A DNA stretch of 64,000 nt. Source: CAVYUC01 sp963771595. Its GTDB lineage: Bacteria; Bacteroidota; Bacteroidia; Bacteroidales; Prolixibacteraceae. Positions 28,870-39,057 of the stretch are shown one piece after another (the first letter of the stretch is position 1; each line of letters opens with the position of its first letter). The position numbers and the translations under genes are program-made. The notes under the pieces were generated by a model. It had not been told where the DNA came from, did not search any database, and saw only the letters and a list, made by a program, of their open reading frames with translations. The DNA is taken from positions 124,001-188,000 of the forward strand of contig CAVYUC010000004.1 in NCBI GenBank assembly GCA_963771595.1, read 5' to 3'.

Positions 28870-30426
28870 ATGGAAAACGTTGTACTTTCAATTGATTGCG
28901 GAACACAAAGTCTGCGGGCAATTCTCTTTTCGCTCAAGGGGAAATTACTGGCCATTGAACGAATTTCATTCGAGCCTTATACAAGTCCGAAACCGGGTTG
29001 GGCAGAGCAGAATCCTGAAATTTACTGGACTGCTGTAAAAACCGCCTGCCGCAATCTGCAAAATGAATATCCCAAATATTTCAGCAGGATTTCGGGAGTG
29101 GGCGTGTCGGCCCTGCGCGATTCGATGGTGAATGTTGATAAAAACGGGAAACCGCTTCGTCCGCTGATGGTTTGGCTGGATCAGCGAAAAGCCAGGCCGG
29201 TGTACAAACCAAACGCAACAATGAAACTCATTATTAAATATATGGGTTTAACCGATACACTGGCCAAGGCACAGCGCGAAGGAAAAGGCAACTGGATTCA
29301 GCAAAATCAACCTGACATATGGGCCGATACCTGGAAATATTTGCAGGTTTCAGGTTTTTTGAATTACAGGTTGACCGGCGAATTTAAAGATTCGGTTGCG
29401 GCTCAGATAGGTCATATCCCATTCGATTATAAAAAGCAAAAATGGGGAAATCCGCGGGGGCTTTTTAATTTCAGTACAAAACTTTATCCGGTAGAGAAGG
29501 GAAAACTTCCTGAGTTGATATCATCTGGTAAAATTTTAGGGGAAATCAGCAGAAGTGCCAGCGCCGAAACCGGCCTTCCTGTTGAAACTCCAGTAATTGC
29601 CTGTGGTTCTGATAAAGGTTGCGAAACAATTGGGATGGGAATACTGAGCAGTGAAATGGCCAGTCTCAGTTTTGGGACAACGGCAACCATTCAGACTACA
29701 AGTGAAAAATACCTGGAGCCGGTGAAATTTATGCCTGCTTATCCGGCAGTGTTGCCGGGGTTTTTTAATCCGGAGGTTGAAATTTTCCGTGGATTCTGGA
29801 TGATAACCTGGTTTAAAAATGAGTTTGCCCATAAGGAGGTGGAACAGGCGCGGGCAAAAGGAATTTCGGCAGAAGAAGTTTTGAACGGATTGCTGGCAGA
29901 ATCGCCGCCAGGTGCAATGGGACTGGTGGTGCAGCCATACTGGAGTCCCGGCCTTTCGGAACCAGTGGCCAAAGGGGCAATGATTGGTTTCGGCGATGTA
30001 CACAAAAAACCACACATTTATCGGGCAGTTATTGAAGGGTTGGTTTTTGCCCTTAAGGAAGGTAAAGAAAAGATTGAAAAGGCAACCAAACAGAATATCC
30101 GGAAACTGGCCGTATCGGGCGGTGCTTCGCAAAGCGATGAAATCTGCCATATTACTGCCGATATTTTTAACCTGCCCATTGTCCGCGGCTGCACAACTGA
30201 AACTTCGGGTTTGGGGGCAGCCATAATTACCGCCTTTGGAACAGGAAATTACAAATCAATTGAAGAGGCAGTTGAAAATATGGTTTGTTATGAAAAAGAA
30301 TTTCAGCCTAATCCAAATCATGTGGAAATTTATGATAAAATATTTAACAGAGTTTACCGGAAGATGTATAAAACCCTTGAGCCGCTTTATCATGAAATCA
30401 GGGAAATAACCGGTTATCCGGAATAA
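28870..30426 (+). CDS. FGGY-family carbohydrate kinase
   Basis: Cytoplasmic sugar kinase of 518 residues with two actin-like domains. N-terminal LSIDCGTQSLRAILF binds phosphate of ATP; VWLDQRKAR and GFFNPEVEIFRG lie in the sugar site region; IACGSDKGCETIGMG holds the likely catalytic Asp; LAVSGGASQSDEICHITADI is the adenosine motif. These are hallmarks of the xylulokinase/ribulokinase/glycerol kinase family. The exact sugar is not evident and it is not a textbook xylB by sequence. Flanked by a terminator upstream and a convergent TonB receptor gene downstream, with no transporter or isomerase beside it. Confidence 0.85.
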   Translation: MENVVLSIDCGTQSLRAILFSLKGKLLAIERISFEPYTSPKPGWAEQNPEIYWTAVKTACRNLQNEYPKYFSRISGVGVSALRDSMVNVDKNGKPLRPLMVWLDQRKARPVYKPNATMKLIIKYMGLTDTLAKAQREGKGNWIQQNQPDIWADTWKYLQVSGFLNYRLTGEFKDSVAAQIGHIPFDYKKQKWGNPRGLFNFSTKLYPVEKGKLPELISSGKILGEISRSASAETGLPVETPVIACGSDKGCETIGMGILSSEMASLSFGTTATIQTTSEKYLEPVKFMPAYPAVLPGFFNPEVEIFRGFWMITWFKNEFAHKEVEQARAKGISAEEVLNGLLAESPPGAMGLVVQPYWSPGLSEPVAKGAMIGFGDVHKKPHIYRAVIEGLVFALKEGKEKIEKATKQNIRKLAVSGGASQSDEICHITADIFNLPIVRGCTTETSGLGAAIITAFGTGNYKSIEEAVENMVCYEKEFQPNPNHVEIYDKIFNRVYRKMYKTLEPLYHEIREITGYPE

Positions 30427-30466
30427 AACACGGTGTAAGGCATAATATCTGTTTCGCCGCAATCTG

Positions 30467-32557
30467 CTATTCGAAACCAATCCGTACCGTCACATAATAA
30501 TTCCGCGGATTTCCCGGATAATAGTACCGGGGCAGGTTTCCTCCAAATGCAGGGGCATTTACAGCAATCATCGATGCATATTTTATATCGAAAATATTTT
30601 GCACTCCGCCTTTAATTTCAAACCTGAAACTGTTTGTTTTTCCGGAATGGGAAATTTCAATGTTTGTTATTCCGTACGGCTCTGTAAAATCAGAATTGGC
30701 ATCATTTACCGGCATGGCTCCGGTAAACCGGTGCCAGATATTAATTCCGGTATTTTGTGCCGGTTTGAAAATCGCGGAAGCCAGCCATGTTGTTTTTGCT
30801 GTTCCGGGTAAATTATTTCCCGAATAATCTATACCGTTATCCTTGAAATCACTGAAATGATAATTTGCGATAGTTGCATTTCCGCCAATTACAAGCGACG
30901 GATAGGAAAATGGCGAAAATACGGTCCATTTCAATTCTGCCTCCAGGCCCGGATGAATGGATTCGCCCGCATTTACCCCAATATATGCATCTTCTCCGGT
31001 GCGACGTGCCACCAGTAAATTGCGGATATAAATGCGGTAATAGCTTGCCGTTGCCTGCACCCGGCCGGCAATAACAGTCCGGATTCCGGCTTCTGCATTC
31101 CAGCCGCTTTCAGGTTTGATATCGTGGTTGATTTGCCCTGCCGGCAACAATGTTTCTTCAAATGTTGGTGTTGAAAAGCCGTGGCTGTAATTCCCGAATA
31201 CAAAAAATCCTTTATTTATCCTGAAATTCATTCCTATTCGCGGTGAAATGACAGGCTCATAAGAATGATCACCGGATTGATCGCCATCGGTCAGAAATTC
31301 ATCGGTATATTCAAAGCGGGTGAGATTGGCATTCACGCCAGCCGAAATAAACAGCCGTTCGTTAAATCTCGATTCGATCTGAATGAAAAGATTTTCATAG
31401 GAACGTTTTTCATGATTATCGGAAAGTGTATCTGCCGAAGTTTCATTTGAAATGGTTTGCCAATTGTATTTTTCGCGGTAATATTCCAATCCCGAAGTAA
31501 AGGTAAATTTTGAAGTGCCCGATTCCACTATTTTTTGAATGTAACCGCGCCAGCCGATGAAAGAGGAAGCTTCTACCAGTTTGTTGAAAGGGCGCAGTTC
31601 GTCGGCATTGCGGAAACTGCCAAAGGTGGCAAATGAAAGCTTATCATTTCGCCGGGTAAAAACATTTAGCGACAGTCCAAACTGACCGTTCATGTAATCT
31701 TCGTAACCTTTGGTTTGCTGCCAGTTTGCCGCGGCCTTTTGCGGTGTTTCCTGAAAGGTGGGCCAGTCGAGCGAACTGGGTATAAAAGCCTTCATCTTTG
31801 TCGCTTTTAACAGAAGCTGCAGATTAACATTTTCCGAAGCATTAAACTGTGAATTTAACAGGAAGTTGGTCCGGTTTGTATTGTTGTTATCGCGGTACCC
31901 GTCACTTTTCAATATCGAACCCAGGGTAAAAATATTCAGGTTCCCTTCATTTATTCCTGCAGAGAGCGTATTTTTTACTGTCCCAAAAGAAGCCAGAGTA
32001 GTTCGGTTTTGTACAAAATCCTTCATTACTGATTTTGGATGAAAAAGAATAACCCCTCCAAGTCCGGCGCCAAATAAACTTGATGAAGGACCTTTGATAA
32101 TTTCAATTCGTTTAATTGCGGTATTTTCAATATCTTCAAGTGTAGTTTCCCCGTCACCCGATGTTAATGGAATTTCGCCAAAATAAGCTTTTATTTTATT
32201 AGTAGCGTAAGGAGTCCGCGAACCAATTCCCCGGATGGTGAGCCGGTTTGTATTCAGCGTTCCATGGTGCATCATTATCCCGGGAACCTGATTCAGCGCT
32301 TCAACAGGGGTAAACGAACTGCCTGTTTCCAGCTGTAGCGGTGTTATTAAATTTACCGGGGCCGGTGTGTTGTATATGTTATATGGTGTTCGGAACGCTG
32401 TTACGGTAATCTCGTCAATTTCACCCGAAAGTTCAGTGGTATCCTGATCCGCAATTAATCGGGAATTATTATCTGAATTGGTTTGACCTGTTACTGCAAC
32501 ATTCACATTCAGAAGTAAAATAAGGATAATAATATGGCGTAGATTTGGTTTTTTCAT
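30467..32557 (-). CDS. TonB-dependent receptor, FecA/siderophore-like
   Basis: Outer-membrane transporter of 696 residues. After a signal peptide ending in VAVTGQ comes a plug domain with EITVTAFRTPYNIYNTPAPV (TonB-box-like region), RLTIRGIGSRTPYATNK and EIIKGPSSSLFGAGLGG, then a 22-strand barrel. The plug residues resemble FecA-type ferric chelate receptors. There is no regulatory-like or STN N-terminal domain and no sigma/anti-sigma genes beside it, so it is not the signalling kind. It is divergent from the tandem-thioredoxin gene with 90 bp between. Iron or another metal chelate is likely but not proven. ATG at 32557 chosen at the signal peptide. Confidence 0.85.
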   Translation of the reverse strand: MKKPNLRHIIILILLLNVNVAVTGQTNSDNNSRLIADQDTTELSGEIDEITVTAFRTPYNIYNTPAPVNLITPLQLETGSSFTPVEALNQVPGIMMHHGTLNTNRLTIRGIGSRTPYATNKIKAYFGEIPLTSGDGETTLEDIENTAIKRIEIIKGPSSSLFGAGLGGVILFHPKSVMKDFVQNRTTLASFGTVKNTLSAGINEGNLNIFTLGSILKSDGYRDNNNTNRTNFLLNSQFNASENVNLQLLLKATKMKAFIPSSLDWPTFQETPQKAAANWQQTKGYEDYMNGQFGLSLNVFTRRNDKLSFATFGSFRNADELRPFNKLVEASSFIGWRGYIQKIVESGTSKFTFTSGLEYYREKYNWQTISNETSADTLSDNHEKRSYENLFIQIESRFNERLFISAGVNANLTRFEYTDEFLTDGDQSGDHSYEPVISPRIGMNFRINKGFFVFGNYSHGFSTPTFEETLLPAGQINHDIKPESGWNAEAGIRTVIAGRVQATASYYRIYIRNLLVARRTGEDAYIGVNAGESIHPGLEAELKWTVFSPFSYPSLVIGGNATIANYHFSDFKDNGIDYSGNNLPGTAKTTWLASAIFKPAQNTGINIWHRFTGAMPVNDANSDFTEPYGITNIEISHSGKTNSFRFEIKGGVQNIFDIKYASMIAVNAPAFGGNLPRYYYPGNPRNYYVTVRIGFE

Positions 32558-32646
32558 TGTCGAAGCAAATAGTGTAATTACAAAATCTAATGGCAAAGTT
32601 TAATTTTTATTTTAATTTTATCCTTTTAACTGACAAATTTAATACA

Positions 32647-33766
32647 ATGAATAAACTGGTTGTTTTGTTCGCGTTGTTTTTAACATTAAATGCGTTTGCA
32701 CAGGATCATCCAAATCCGGAAACACTGCAGCCGGGAGCAAAAGCTGTTGATTTTCAGTTGAAGGGAATCGATGAAAAAACGTATTCACTGGCTGATTTTG
32801 ATGAAGCAAAAATCCTGGTAATTATTTTCAGTGCACCACATTGTCCAACTGCACAGGCTTACGAAGATCGGATTATCGACATTCAGAATGATTACAAAAA
32901 TAAGGGAGTTCAGGTGGTAATGATAAATCCAAACAATCCTGAATGCTGTGTGTCTCGAGGAAAAAGGTTACACCGATTTGGGCGATTCGTTTGAGGAAAT
33001 GCAGATTCGGGCAAAAGACAAAAGGTATAATTTCCCCTTCCTGTACGATGGCGAAACAGAGGAAACGTCGATAAAATATGGGCCGGTTGCCACACCTCAT
33101 GCATTTGTTTTCGATAAAAACAGGGAGTTAAAATATGTGGGAAGAATCGATAATTCAGAAAAAATAGGCACTGCTACACAACACGATTTGAGAAATGCCA
33201 TTGAAGCAGTTTTGTCGAATAAAGAGCCGGAAGTTAAACAGACAAAGGTTTTTGGCTGTTCAATAAAATGGAAATGGAAAAACGAATGGCGGCAAAAACT
33301 GGATGCCGACTGGGCAAAAAAGGAAGCTCCCCTGGAAGAACTTTCCATTTCGGAATTACAAAATCTGATGAAAAATGATTCAGAAAATTTAAGGGTTGTA
33401 AATGTGTGGGCAACATGGTGTGGACCCTGTGTGGCAGAGTTCAGCGAATTGGTGGATACGTACAGGATGTATATGGGGCGGGATTTTGAAATGTACACCA
33501 TCAGTACGGATAAACCGGATAAAAAAGATAAAGTGAAGGAGTTCCTGCAAAATAAAAATGCAGCATTCAATAATAATTTCATTCTGGAATCAGAGGATAA
33601 ATACGAATTAATAGAAAATCTGGATTCGGAATGGCAGGGGCAAATTCCTTACACAGTTATTGTGGAGCCGGGTGGTAAAATTGTTTGGCGCAATTCCGGC
33701 GGTCTTAATTTTCTTGAATTCAGAAAAGCAATTGTTGAAAATCCACTCATTGGCAGATATTTTTAA
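32647..33766 (+). pseudogene. Secreted tandem-thioredoxin (redoxin) protein, one frameshift
   Basis: Signal peptide ending in NAFAQ, then two thioredoxin-fold domains. The first is AhpC/TSA-like (FQLKGIDEKTYSLADF, SAPHCPTAQAYEDR), with only one Cys at the active site; the second is a classic thioredoxin of the ResA/TlpA kind with VWATWCGPCVAEF (CGPC). The break is in GCTGTGTGTCTCG at 32944-32955: removing one base gives NPECVCLEEKGYTDLGDSF and a 372-residue protein. It is divergent from the TonB receptor. Likely an oxidative-stress or disulfide-handling protein of the periplasm; the partner is unknown. Sequences on both sides of the break look well conserved. Confidence 0.8.
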
Positions 33767-33946
33767 GGCACCTCTAATTCCACAATAATTTTGTTGAACT
33801 AACTTCTGAATAATTTCTTTCTTTGTGAAAATAACAATAAGATCGGTTTTTATTGATCATAAATTTCTAAAATTACCGGTTCGCCGGAGAAGAAGTTTTT
33901 TGATCGAATAAACTATTGTATTTAAAAAACTCAAAAATGTTAACAG

Positions 33947-36232
33947 ATGAATAGAAAATTGATTTTTAGTATTGTCTTGTTTTCCGTGGTTTTAGTTTTT
34001 TGCGGAAAAACGTGGGCAGGCACAATTCCCCCCAAAGATGAAAATGTAGAAAAAAGAGTAGAAGAATTGTTGACGAAAATGACATTGGAAGAGAAAATAG
34101 GGCAGATGAACCAGTACACTTCCCGCTGGGAAATGACGGGACCGGCGCCTGCAAATGTCGATTCCATGTTCATTTACAACATGATAAAGGAAGGAAAGCT
34201 TGGGTCGATGTTGAATGTCACCGGGGTTGTTGCAGCCCGGCGGGTTCAGGAATGGGCGATTGACAGCAGCCGGCTGGGAATTCCGCTTATTTTAGGTTAC
34301 GATGTAATTCACGGGTATAAAACCATGTTTCCGATTCCGTTGGGTGAAGCAGCAAGCTGGGAACCTGAAGTTGCACGGATGTCATCGGGTGTTGCGGCTG
34401 CAGAAGCATCGGCAGCCGGTATCCACTGGACTTTTGCGCCCATGGTTGATATTGCCCGCGACTCCCGCTGGGGAAGAATTATGGAAGGGGCAGGTGAAGA
34501 TTCATACCTGGGAGCAAAAATGGCTTTTGCCCGGGTAAAAGGTTTTCAGGGTGATGATTTATCGGCTGAAAATACCATTGCTGCCTGTGCCAAACATTTT
34601 GCCGCTTATGGGTTTGCCGAGGCAGGCCGCGATTATAACAGTGTGAGCGTGGGCGAACCCACATTGCAAAACATTATTTTGCCGCCTTTTAAGGCTTGTG
34701 TTGATGCAGGAGTAGCCACTTTTATGAATTCGTTTAACACGCTGAACGGAATTCCTGCAACGGCCAATGCTCATCTGCTTCGCGACATCCTGAAAGGAAA
34801 ATGGGGATTTGAAGGTTTCGTGGTTTCCGACTGGAATTCGATAGGTGAACTGTTGCCTCATGGTGTGGCAGCCAATAAAAAAGAGGCGGCTGAACTGGCT
34901 GTTACTGCCGGCTCCGATATGGACATGGAAGGAAATATCTATACAGCAGCATTAAAAGAGCTGGTGGAAAACGGAGAGGTGGATGAGAAACTGATTGATG
35001 ATGCTGTTCGCCGGATACTGAGGGTGAAATTCGAACTCGGGTTGTTTGATGACCCCTATAAATATTGCAATGAAACGCGTGAAAAGGAGGAGATTTTGAG
35101 TGACAGACATCTCGAAATGGCACGTGAAGCAGGTAGACGAAGTATTGTTTTACTTAAAAATGAAAATGATTTACTGCCGCTTTCCAAAACCGGGCAAAAA
35201 ATTGCTGTTATTGGTGAATTGGCCGAAAGCAAGGATGTACCGCTTGGCAGCTGGCGGGCTCAGGCTGTTACAAACTCGGCAGTTTCGCTTTTGGAAGGAA
35301 TGAAAAATGTGGCTGGCAGTCAGGTTCAGTTCTCGAAAGGGCCTGATTATGTTATAGGTAACCGCAGTTTTTCATCGGCGTTACAATTTAATACCACCAA
35401 TAAAACGGGAATTGAAGAGGCTAAAAAAGTTGCCGCCGGTGCAGATGTTGTGGTGATTGCATTGGGTGAAGATGCATTTCAGACAGGGGAAGGACGCAGC
35501 CAAACCGATATTTCGTTGAAAGGACTGCAACAGGAGTTGCTGGAAGAAGTGTATAACGTTAATAAAAATGTGGTGGTGGTTTTAATGAACGGCCGCGCAC
35601 TTGAAATTAACTGGATGGCAGAAAATGTTCCTGCAATTCTTGAAACCTGGCACCTGGGTTCCGAAGCAGGAAATGCCATTGCTGATGTTCTGTTTGGCGA
35701 TTTCAATCCTGCAGGAAAACTGCCAGTTTCTTTTCCCCGAAGCACCGGACAGGAGCCGCTTTATTACAACCACTTAAGTACCGGACGTCCTTCCGGCAAC
35801 GATCAGTCCGTATTTTGGTCGCATTATACAGATGAGAAAAATACTCCGCTTTATCCGTTTGGTTACGGACTAAGCTATACAACCTTCGATTATTCAGGTT
35901 TAAAATTATCTGCCGAAGAATTAACGGCAAATGATAAACTGAATATAACAGTTACCATTGAAAACACGGGTGAACGCCAAGGCGAAGAAGTGGTGCAACT
36001 GTATATCAGAGATTTGGTGGGAAGCATCTCAAGGCCGGTAAAAGAGTTGAAAGGTTTTCAGAAGATCAACCTGAATCCAGGGGAAAAGAAGGCGGTTACC
36101 TTCACATTGACACCAAAAGACCTTGAATTCTACGGCGCAACAGGAGAGTGGCGCACAGAGCCGGGTCAATATAAAATTTGGGTAGGTCCGAATTCTGCGG
36201 AAGGGCTGGAGTCCGGTTTCGAATTGAAATAA
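33947..36232 (+). CDS. bglX: GH3 beta-glucosidase, BglX type
   Basis: Periplasmic glycoside hydrolase of 761 residues. After a signal peptide (to about residue 25) come the GH3 N-terminal barrel (LEEKIGQMNQYTS, LILGYDVIHGYKTMFPIPLG), the nucleophile motif GFVVSDWNSIGEL, the GH3 C-terminal domain (LPLSKTGQKIAVIGELA, VVVLMNGRALEI) and a fibronectin III-like end (VTIENTGERQGEEVVQLYIRD). Length matches E. coli BglX, which releases glucose from beta-glucosides and oligosaccharides. It is a single gene closed by a strong terminator. It could finish degradation of oligosaccharides imported by the downstream utilisation locus, but the distance makes that speculative. Confidence 0.92.
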   Translation: MNRKLIFSIVLFSVVLVFCGKTWAGTIPPKDENVEKRVEELLTKMTLEEKIGQMNQYTSRWEMTGPAPANVDSMFIYNMIKEGKLGSMLNVTGVVAARRVQEWAIDSSRLGIPLILGYDVIHGYKTMFPIPLGEAASWEPEVARMSSGVAAAEASAAGIHWTFAPMVDIARDSRWGRIMEGAGEDSYLGAKMAFARVKGFQGDDLSAENTIAACAKHFAAYGFAEAGRDYNSVSVGEPTLQNIILPPFKACVDAGVATFMNSFNTLNGIPATANAHLLRDILKGKWGFEGFVVSDWNSIGELLPHGVAANKKEAAELAVTAGSDMDMEGNIYTAALKELVENGEVDEKLIDDAVRRILRVKFELGLFDDPYKYCNETREKEEILSDRHLEMAREAGRRSIVLLKNENDLLPLSKTGQKIAVIGELAESKDVPLGSWRAQAVTNSAVSLLEGMKNVAGSQVQFSKGPDYVIGNRSFSSALQFNTTNKTGIEEAKKVAAGADVVVIALGEDAFQTGEGRSQTDISLKGLQQELLEEVYNVNKNVVVVLMNGRALEINWMAENVPAILETWHLGSEAGNAIADVLFGDFNPAGKLPVSFPRSTGQEPLYYNHLSTGRPSGNDQSVFWSHYTDEKNTPLYPFGYGLSYTTFDYSGLKLSAEELTANDKLNITVTIENTGERQGEEVVQLYIRDLVGSISRPVKELKGFQKINLNPGEKKAVTFTLTPKDLEFYGATGEWRTEPGQYKIWVGPNSAEGLESGFELK

Positions 36233-36250
36233 GTATTTCTATGGATATGG

Positions 36251-36288
36251 AAAAAATTCCATTTGCATTGGCAGATGGAATTTTTTTT
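36251..36288 (+). terminator. Rho-independent terminator after bglX
   Basis: AAAAAATTCCATTTGC (36251-36266) pairs with GCAGATGGAATTTTTT (36271-36286), one G-T pair, loop ATTG, then Ts. Very strong hairpin. Confidence 0.85.
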
Positions 36289-36444
36289 GCCTGAAAAGTT
36301 CCTGTAGAGATTTTTCTTCAATGAATTCATTTCAGCTAATTCATTCAGGTGGATTCAAATTATTTTACAGATTGTTTACTATATTTCTGTTCCAACAGCA
36401 ATAATTCTTTATTTTTAGGCGGAAATTTAAAGACTAAACCAAAG

Positions 36445-37821
36445 ATGAAGATAAGGACTATTTCAAAAAAGCTTGATGCCCTTTATGAATTCGACAGGGA
36501 ACCTGTAACCAAAAATGCGTTGCAGGGAATTGGAAATTTCCTGGGAAGTTTCGCCGGAGAGCATGTGGCGGGTACCGAATTTGTAATCGGGATGCTTTTT
36601 GTGGCACACGGCGTTTCGGTTACCGATATGTTTTTGGGGGGATTAATTGGTAATATCCTTGCCATTTTAAGCTGGGCGTTCATAACAGCACCTATTGCAG
36701 TAAAAGCCAGATTATCGTTGTACTGGCAGTTGAAAAAGATATGCGGCCCCGTACTGGTATTCCTCTACAATATTGTAAATGCCCTGATGTTCTGCTTTCT
36801 GGCGGGCGCCATGGTGGCGGTTTCGGCAACTGCAGTTGGAATTCCTTTTGCTGTGGAAATGCCGACATTAAGCGATTTGTATCCTACCAGTATAGGCTGG
36901 GTTGTAACTGTTTTTGCGGTTGGTGCTGTAATTACAACATTCGCCATTCTGGGATTTGAAAAGCTGGCCCGTTTTTCAAAACTTGCAGCTCCCTGGATGT
37001 TTCTGATATTTCTGGCCGCCGGTATTTCATCCTTTACAAGGTTGGGAATTGAAACTGACCTTAGTAATTTTTGGGAAGTTGCCCGTACAAAAATCTGGAC
37101 AGGTAATGCTCTTGAAGGGCAGTCGCAGTTTACCATCTGGCATGTAATATTTTTTACCTGGTTTGCCAATGCTGCCATGCATTTAGGAATGAGCGATCTT
37201 TCCATTTTCAGGTATGCCAAAAAGTGGCAGTATGGATTTGCTTCGGCTGTTGGAATGTTTTTGGGCCATTATGTTGCCTGGATTGCTTCAGGAATTTTAT
37301 ATGCCGCAGCTACAAGCGATGCTCCCGGCGAAGTGGCATATCAGGCCATCGGAATTGCAGGTGCATTATGTGTTATAGTAGCCGGCTGGACAACTGCAAA
37401 TCCGACATTATACCGCGCAGGTTTGGCACTGCAGGTGGCATCGCCCGGATGGAGCCGGTGGAAAGTTACACTGCTGGCAGGATTAATAACAACAGTTGCC
37501 GCGCTTTTCCCGGCGCTTGTTATGAAATTACTGGATTTTGTTGCACTTTACGGACTGGTTTTAATTCCGATGGGAGGTGTAATTTTTGCAGATTTTTATC
37601 TGCTGAAAAAATGGAACCTGCAGGATTATTATGCTGAAAAAATGAAAGTGAATTTTAACTGGGCTGCCGGATTAACCTGGTTTTTACTGCTGGCCCTGGC
37701 GCTTGTAATGAATATTTGGGTGGGAGTGGAATTGTATTTTCTGCCCCTTCCGGTTTGGGTTCTTTCCATTGTTTTCTTTTTGGTTTTCAGTAAAATATAT
37801 CAGAAAAAAATTGCCTTATGA
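36445..37821 (+). CDS. NCS1-family permease (cytosine/purine/thiamine type)
   Basis: Inner-membrane transporter of 458 residues with about twelve hydrophobic segments. The N-terminal stretch NALQGIGNFLGSFAGEH and the GVSVTDMFLGGLIGNILAIL helix are NCS1-like; the frame continues with typical pairs of helices to FFLVFSKIYQKKIAL. NCS1 members carry nucleobases, hydantoins, thiamine or related nitrogen compounds, and the substrate here is unknown. The ATG at 36445 (MKIRTISKK) is used; the frame is open upstream but that part is not membrane-like. Its stop overlaps the start of a tiny membrane-protein gene (ATGA), followed by a fructosamine kinase gene, so this looks like one operon. Confidence 0.8.
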   Translation: MKIRTISKKLDALYEFDREPVTKNALQGIGNFLGSFAGEHVAGTEFVIGMLFVAHGVSVTDMFLGGLIGNILAILSWAFITAPIAVKARLSLYWQLKKICGPVLVFLYNIVNALMFCFLAGAMVAVSATAVGIPFAVEMPTLSDLYPTSIGWVVTVFAVGAVITTFAILGFEKLARFSKLAAPWMFLIFLAAGISSFTRLGIETDLSNFWEVARTKIWTGNALEGQSQFTIWHVIFFTWFANAAMHLGMSDLSIFRYAKKWQYGFASAVGMFLGHYVAWIASGILYAAATSDAPGEVAYQAIGIAGALCVIVAGWTTANPTLYRAGLALQVASPGWSRWKVTLLAGLITTVAALFPALVMKLLDFVALYGLVLIPMGGVIFADFYLLKKWNLQDYYAEKMKVNFNWAAGLTWFLLLALALVMNIWVGVELYFLPLPVWVLSIVFFLVFSKIYQKKIAL

Positions 37822-38000
37822 AACAAATAATTCAATTCATTTCTTTCATCGGATTGTTATTGACAATTGTACCGCCAATTCTTTTTTTCAAAGGCGCAAT
37901 CAGTCATTCAAGCCAAAATTGGTACATGCTGGCAGGTGCGGTAATCTGGTTTGTTACAGCTTATTTCTGGTTGGGCCGAAATTGGAAAAACAGCCATTGA
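37818..38000 (+). CDS. Small two-helix membrane protein coupled to the permease
   Basis: A 60-residue protein with two hydrophobic helices (FISFIGLLLTIVPPILFF and MLAGAVIWFVTAYFWLG) separated by a short polar loop (KGAISHSSQNW). Its ATG overlaps the permease stop codon by 4 bases (ATGA), which favours translational coupling and a shared job, for example a stabilising or regulatory partner of the transporter. I do not recognise a named family. Confidence 0.75.
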   Translation: MKQIIQFISFIGLLLTIVPPILFFKGAISHSSQNWYMLAGAVIWFVTAYFWLGRNWKNSH

Positions 38001-38069
38001 CATTCTGATTTAGACGAAGTTCTTATTGTTTCCAGGAAAATCAGTAACTTAAGAACAAAAGAACTGGAA

Positions 38070-38964
38070 ATGAAAGATCATGAAGATGCGGTACTGAATG
38101 CCGTGGAAAAATCATTGTCGGAAAAATTGGGTCAGAAAGTTGAGGTTAAGACGTCAGGATTTTTAGGTGGCGGGTGTATAAATCATGCCTCAAAAATAGA
38201 AACCAATGCAGGCACATTTTTTTTAAAATGGAATTCCGAAAATATAGCCGACACTTTTGTCAGGGAAGCGGAGAGTTTAAATGAGTTGAAAAAAGCGGCA
38301 CAGGAAAGCCTCGTAATTCCGGAGGTTTATGCAGCAAAAAAGACAGATGAAACACCGGGTTTTCTGGTGCTCGAATATTTGAATCCGCATCCTTCTTCAC
38401 CAGATGATAATGAAAAACTGGGAGAAGGGCTGGCAACTATTCATAAATATTCGAATAAGCAGTTTGGGTTTTACAACAATAATTATTGCGGGGCCACATT
38501 GCAGAACAACCAATGGAAACAAAACTGGGCCGATTTTTATGCGAATAACCGGCTCCGGTTTCTGTTGAAATTAATTGAAGCGAAACGTCCGCTTCCATCT
38601 TCCGAAGCGAAAATTTACGACAAAATAATAGACCGTATTCCGGAACTTCTTCCTTTTGAGGCAAAACCAGTTTTGATTCATGGTGACTTATGGTCAGGAA
38701 ATTACATGATTACTGAATAAAGGACCGGCTTTAATAGATCCCGCGTCTTATTATGCAGACCGGGAAATGGAGATGGGAATAATGACCATGTTTGGAGGAT
38801 TTTCGCAGCGGTTTTATGATGCTTACAACAAGATTAATCCATTGCCTCCTGATTGGAAAGAAAGGAACCAGCTGTATCAGTTGTATCATGTGTTAAATCA
38901 TTACTTTTTGTTTGGCGGTGGTTATCAGCAGCAGGCATTGCACATCGCCCGCAGGTATATATAG
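38070..38964 (+). pseudogene. Fructosamine kinase family protein, one frameshift
   Basis: Cytoplasmic kinase that phosphorylates fructosamine adducts so that glycated amines fall apart. Key parts: LGGGCINHASKIETNAG near the N-terminus, FLVLEYLNP hinge, LATIHKYSNKQFGFYNNNYCG and VLIHGDLWSGNYMI, the catalytic HGDLW..N motif. The frame breaks at 38711-38720 (ACTGAATAAAGG): dropping one A gives TDKGPALIDPASYYADREMEM, including the metal-binding Asp, and a 297-residue protein of normal length. It follows the small membrane-protein gene by 69 bp, so it probably belongs with the permease. It may repair glycated amines or process an imported sugar-amine adduct. Confidence 0.85.
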
Positions 38965-39057
38965 GTTCATGAAATTTTGCTTATTTAAAGGAATATGAGA
39001 AATGATAGGATTGAACCTGTAATTTCTGGTTAGTTTTATCGGGTAATACTTTTGTAA

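Noticed and set aside
29536..30150. 204-codon minus-strand ORF inside the FGGY kinase gene
   Set aside because: Lies antisense to clear kinase motifs; long antisense ORFs are common in this codon usage.
36349..36444. Upstream extension of the NCS1 permease (start at 36349)
   Set aside because: The extra 32 residues are not membrane-like or conserved in character; the ATG at 36445 directly precedes the family start.
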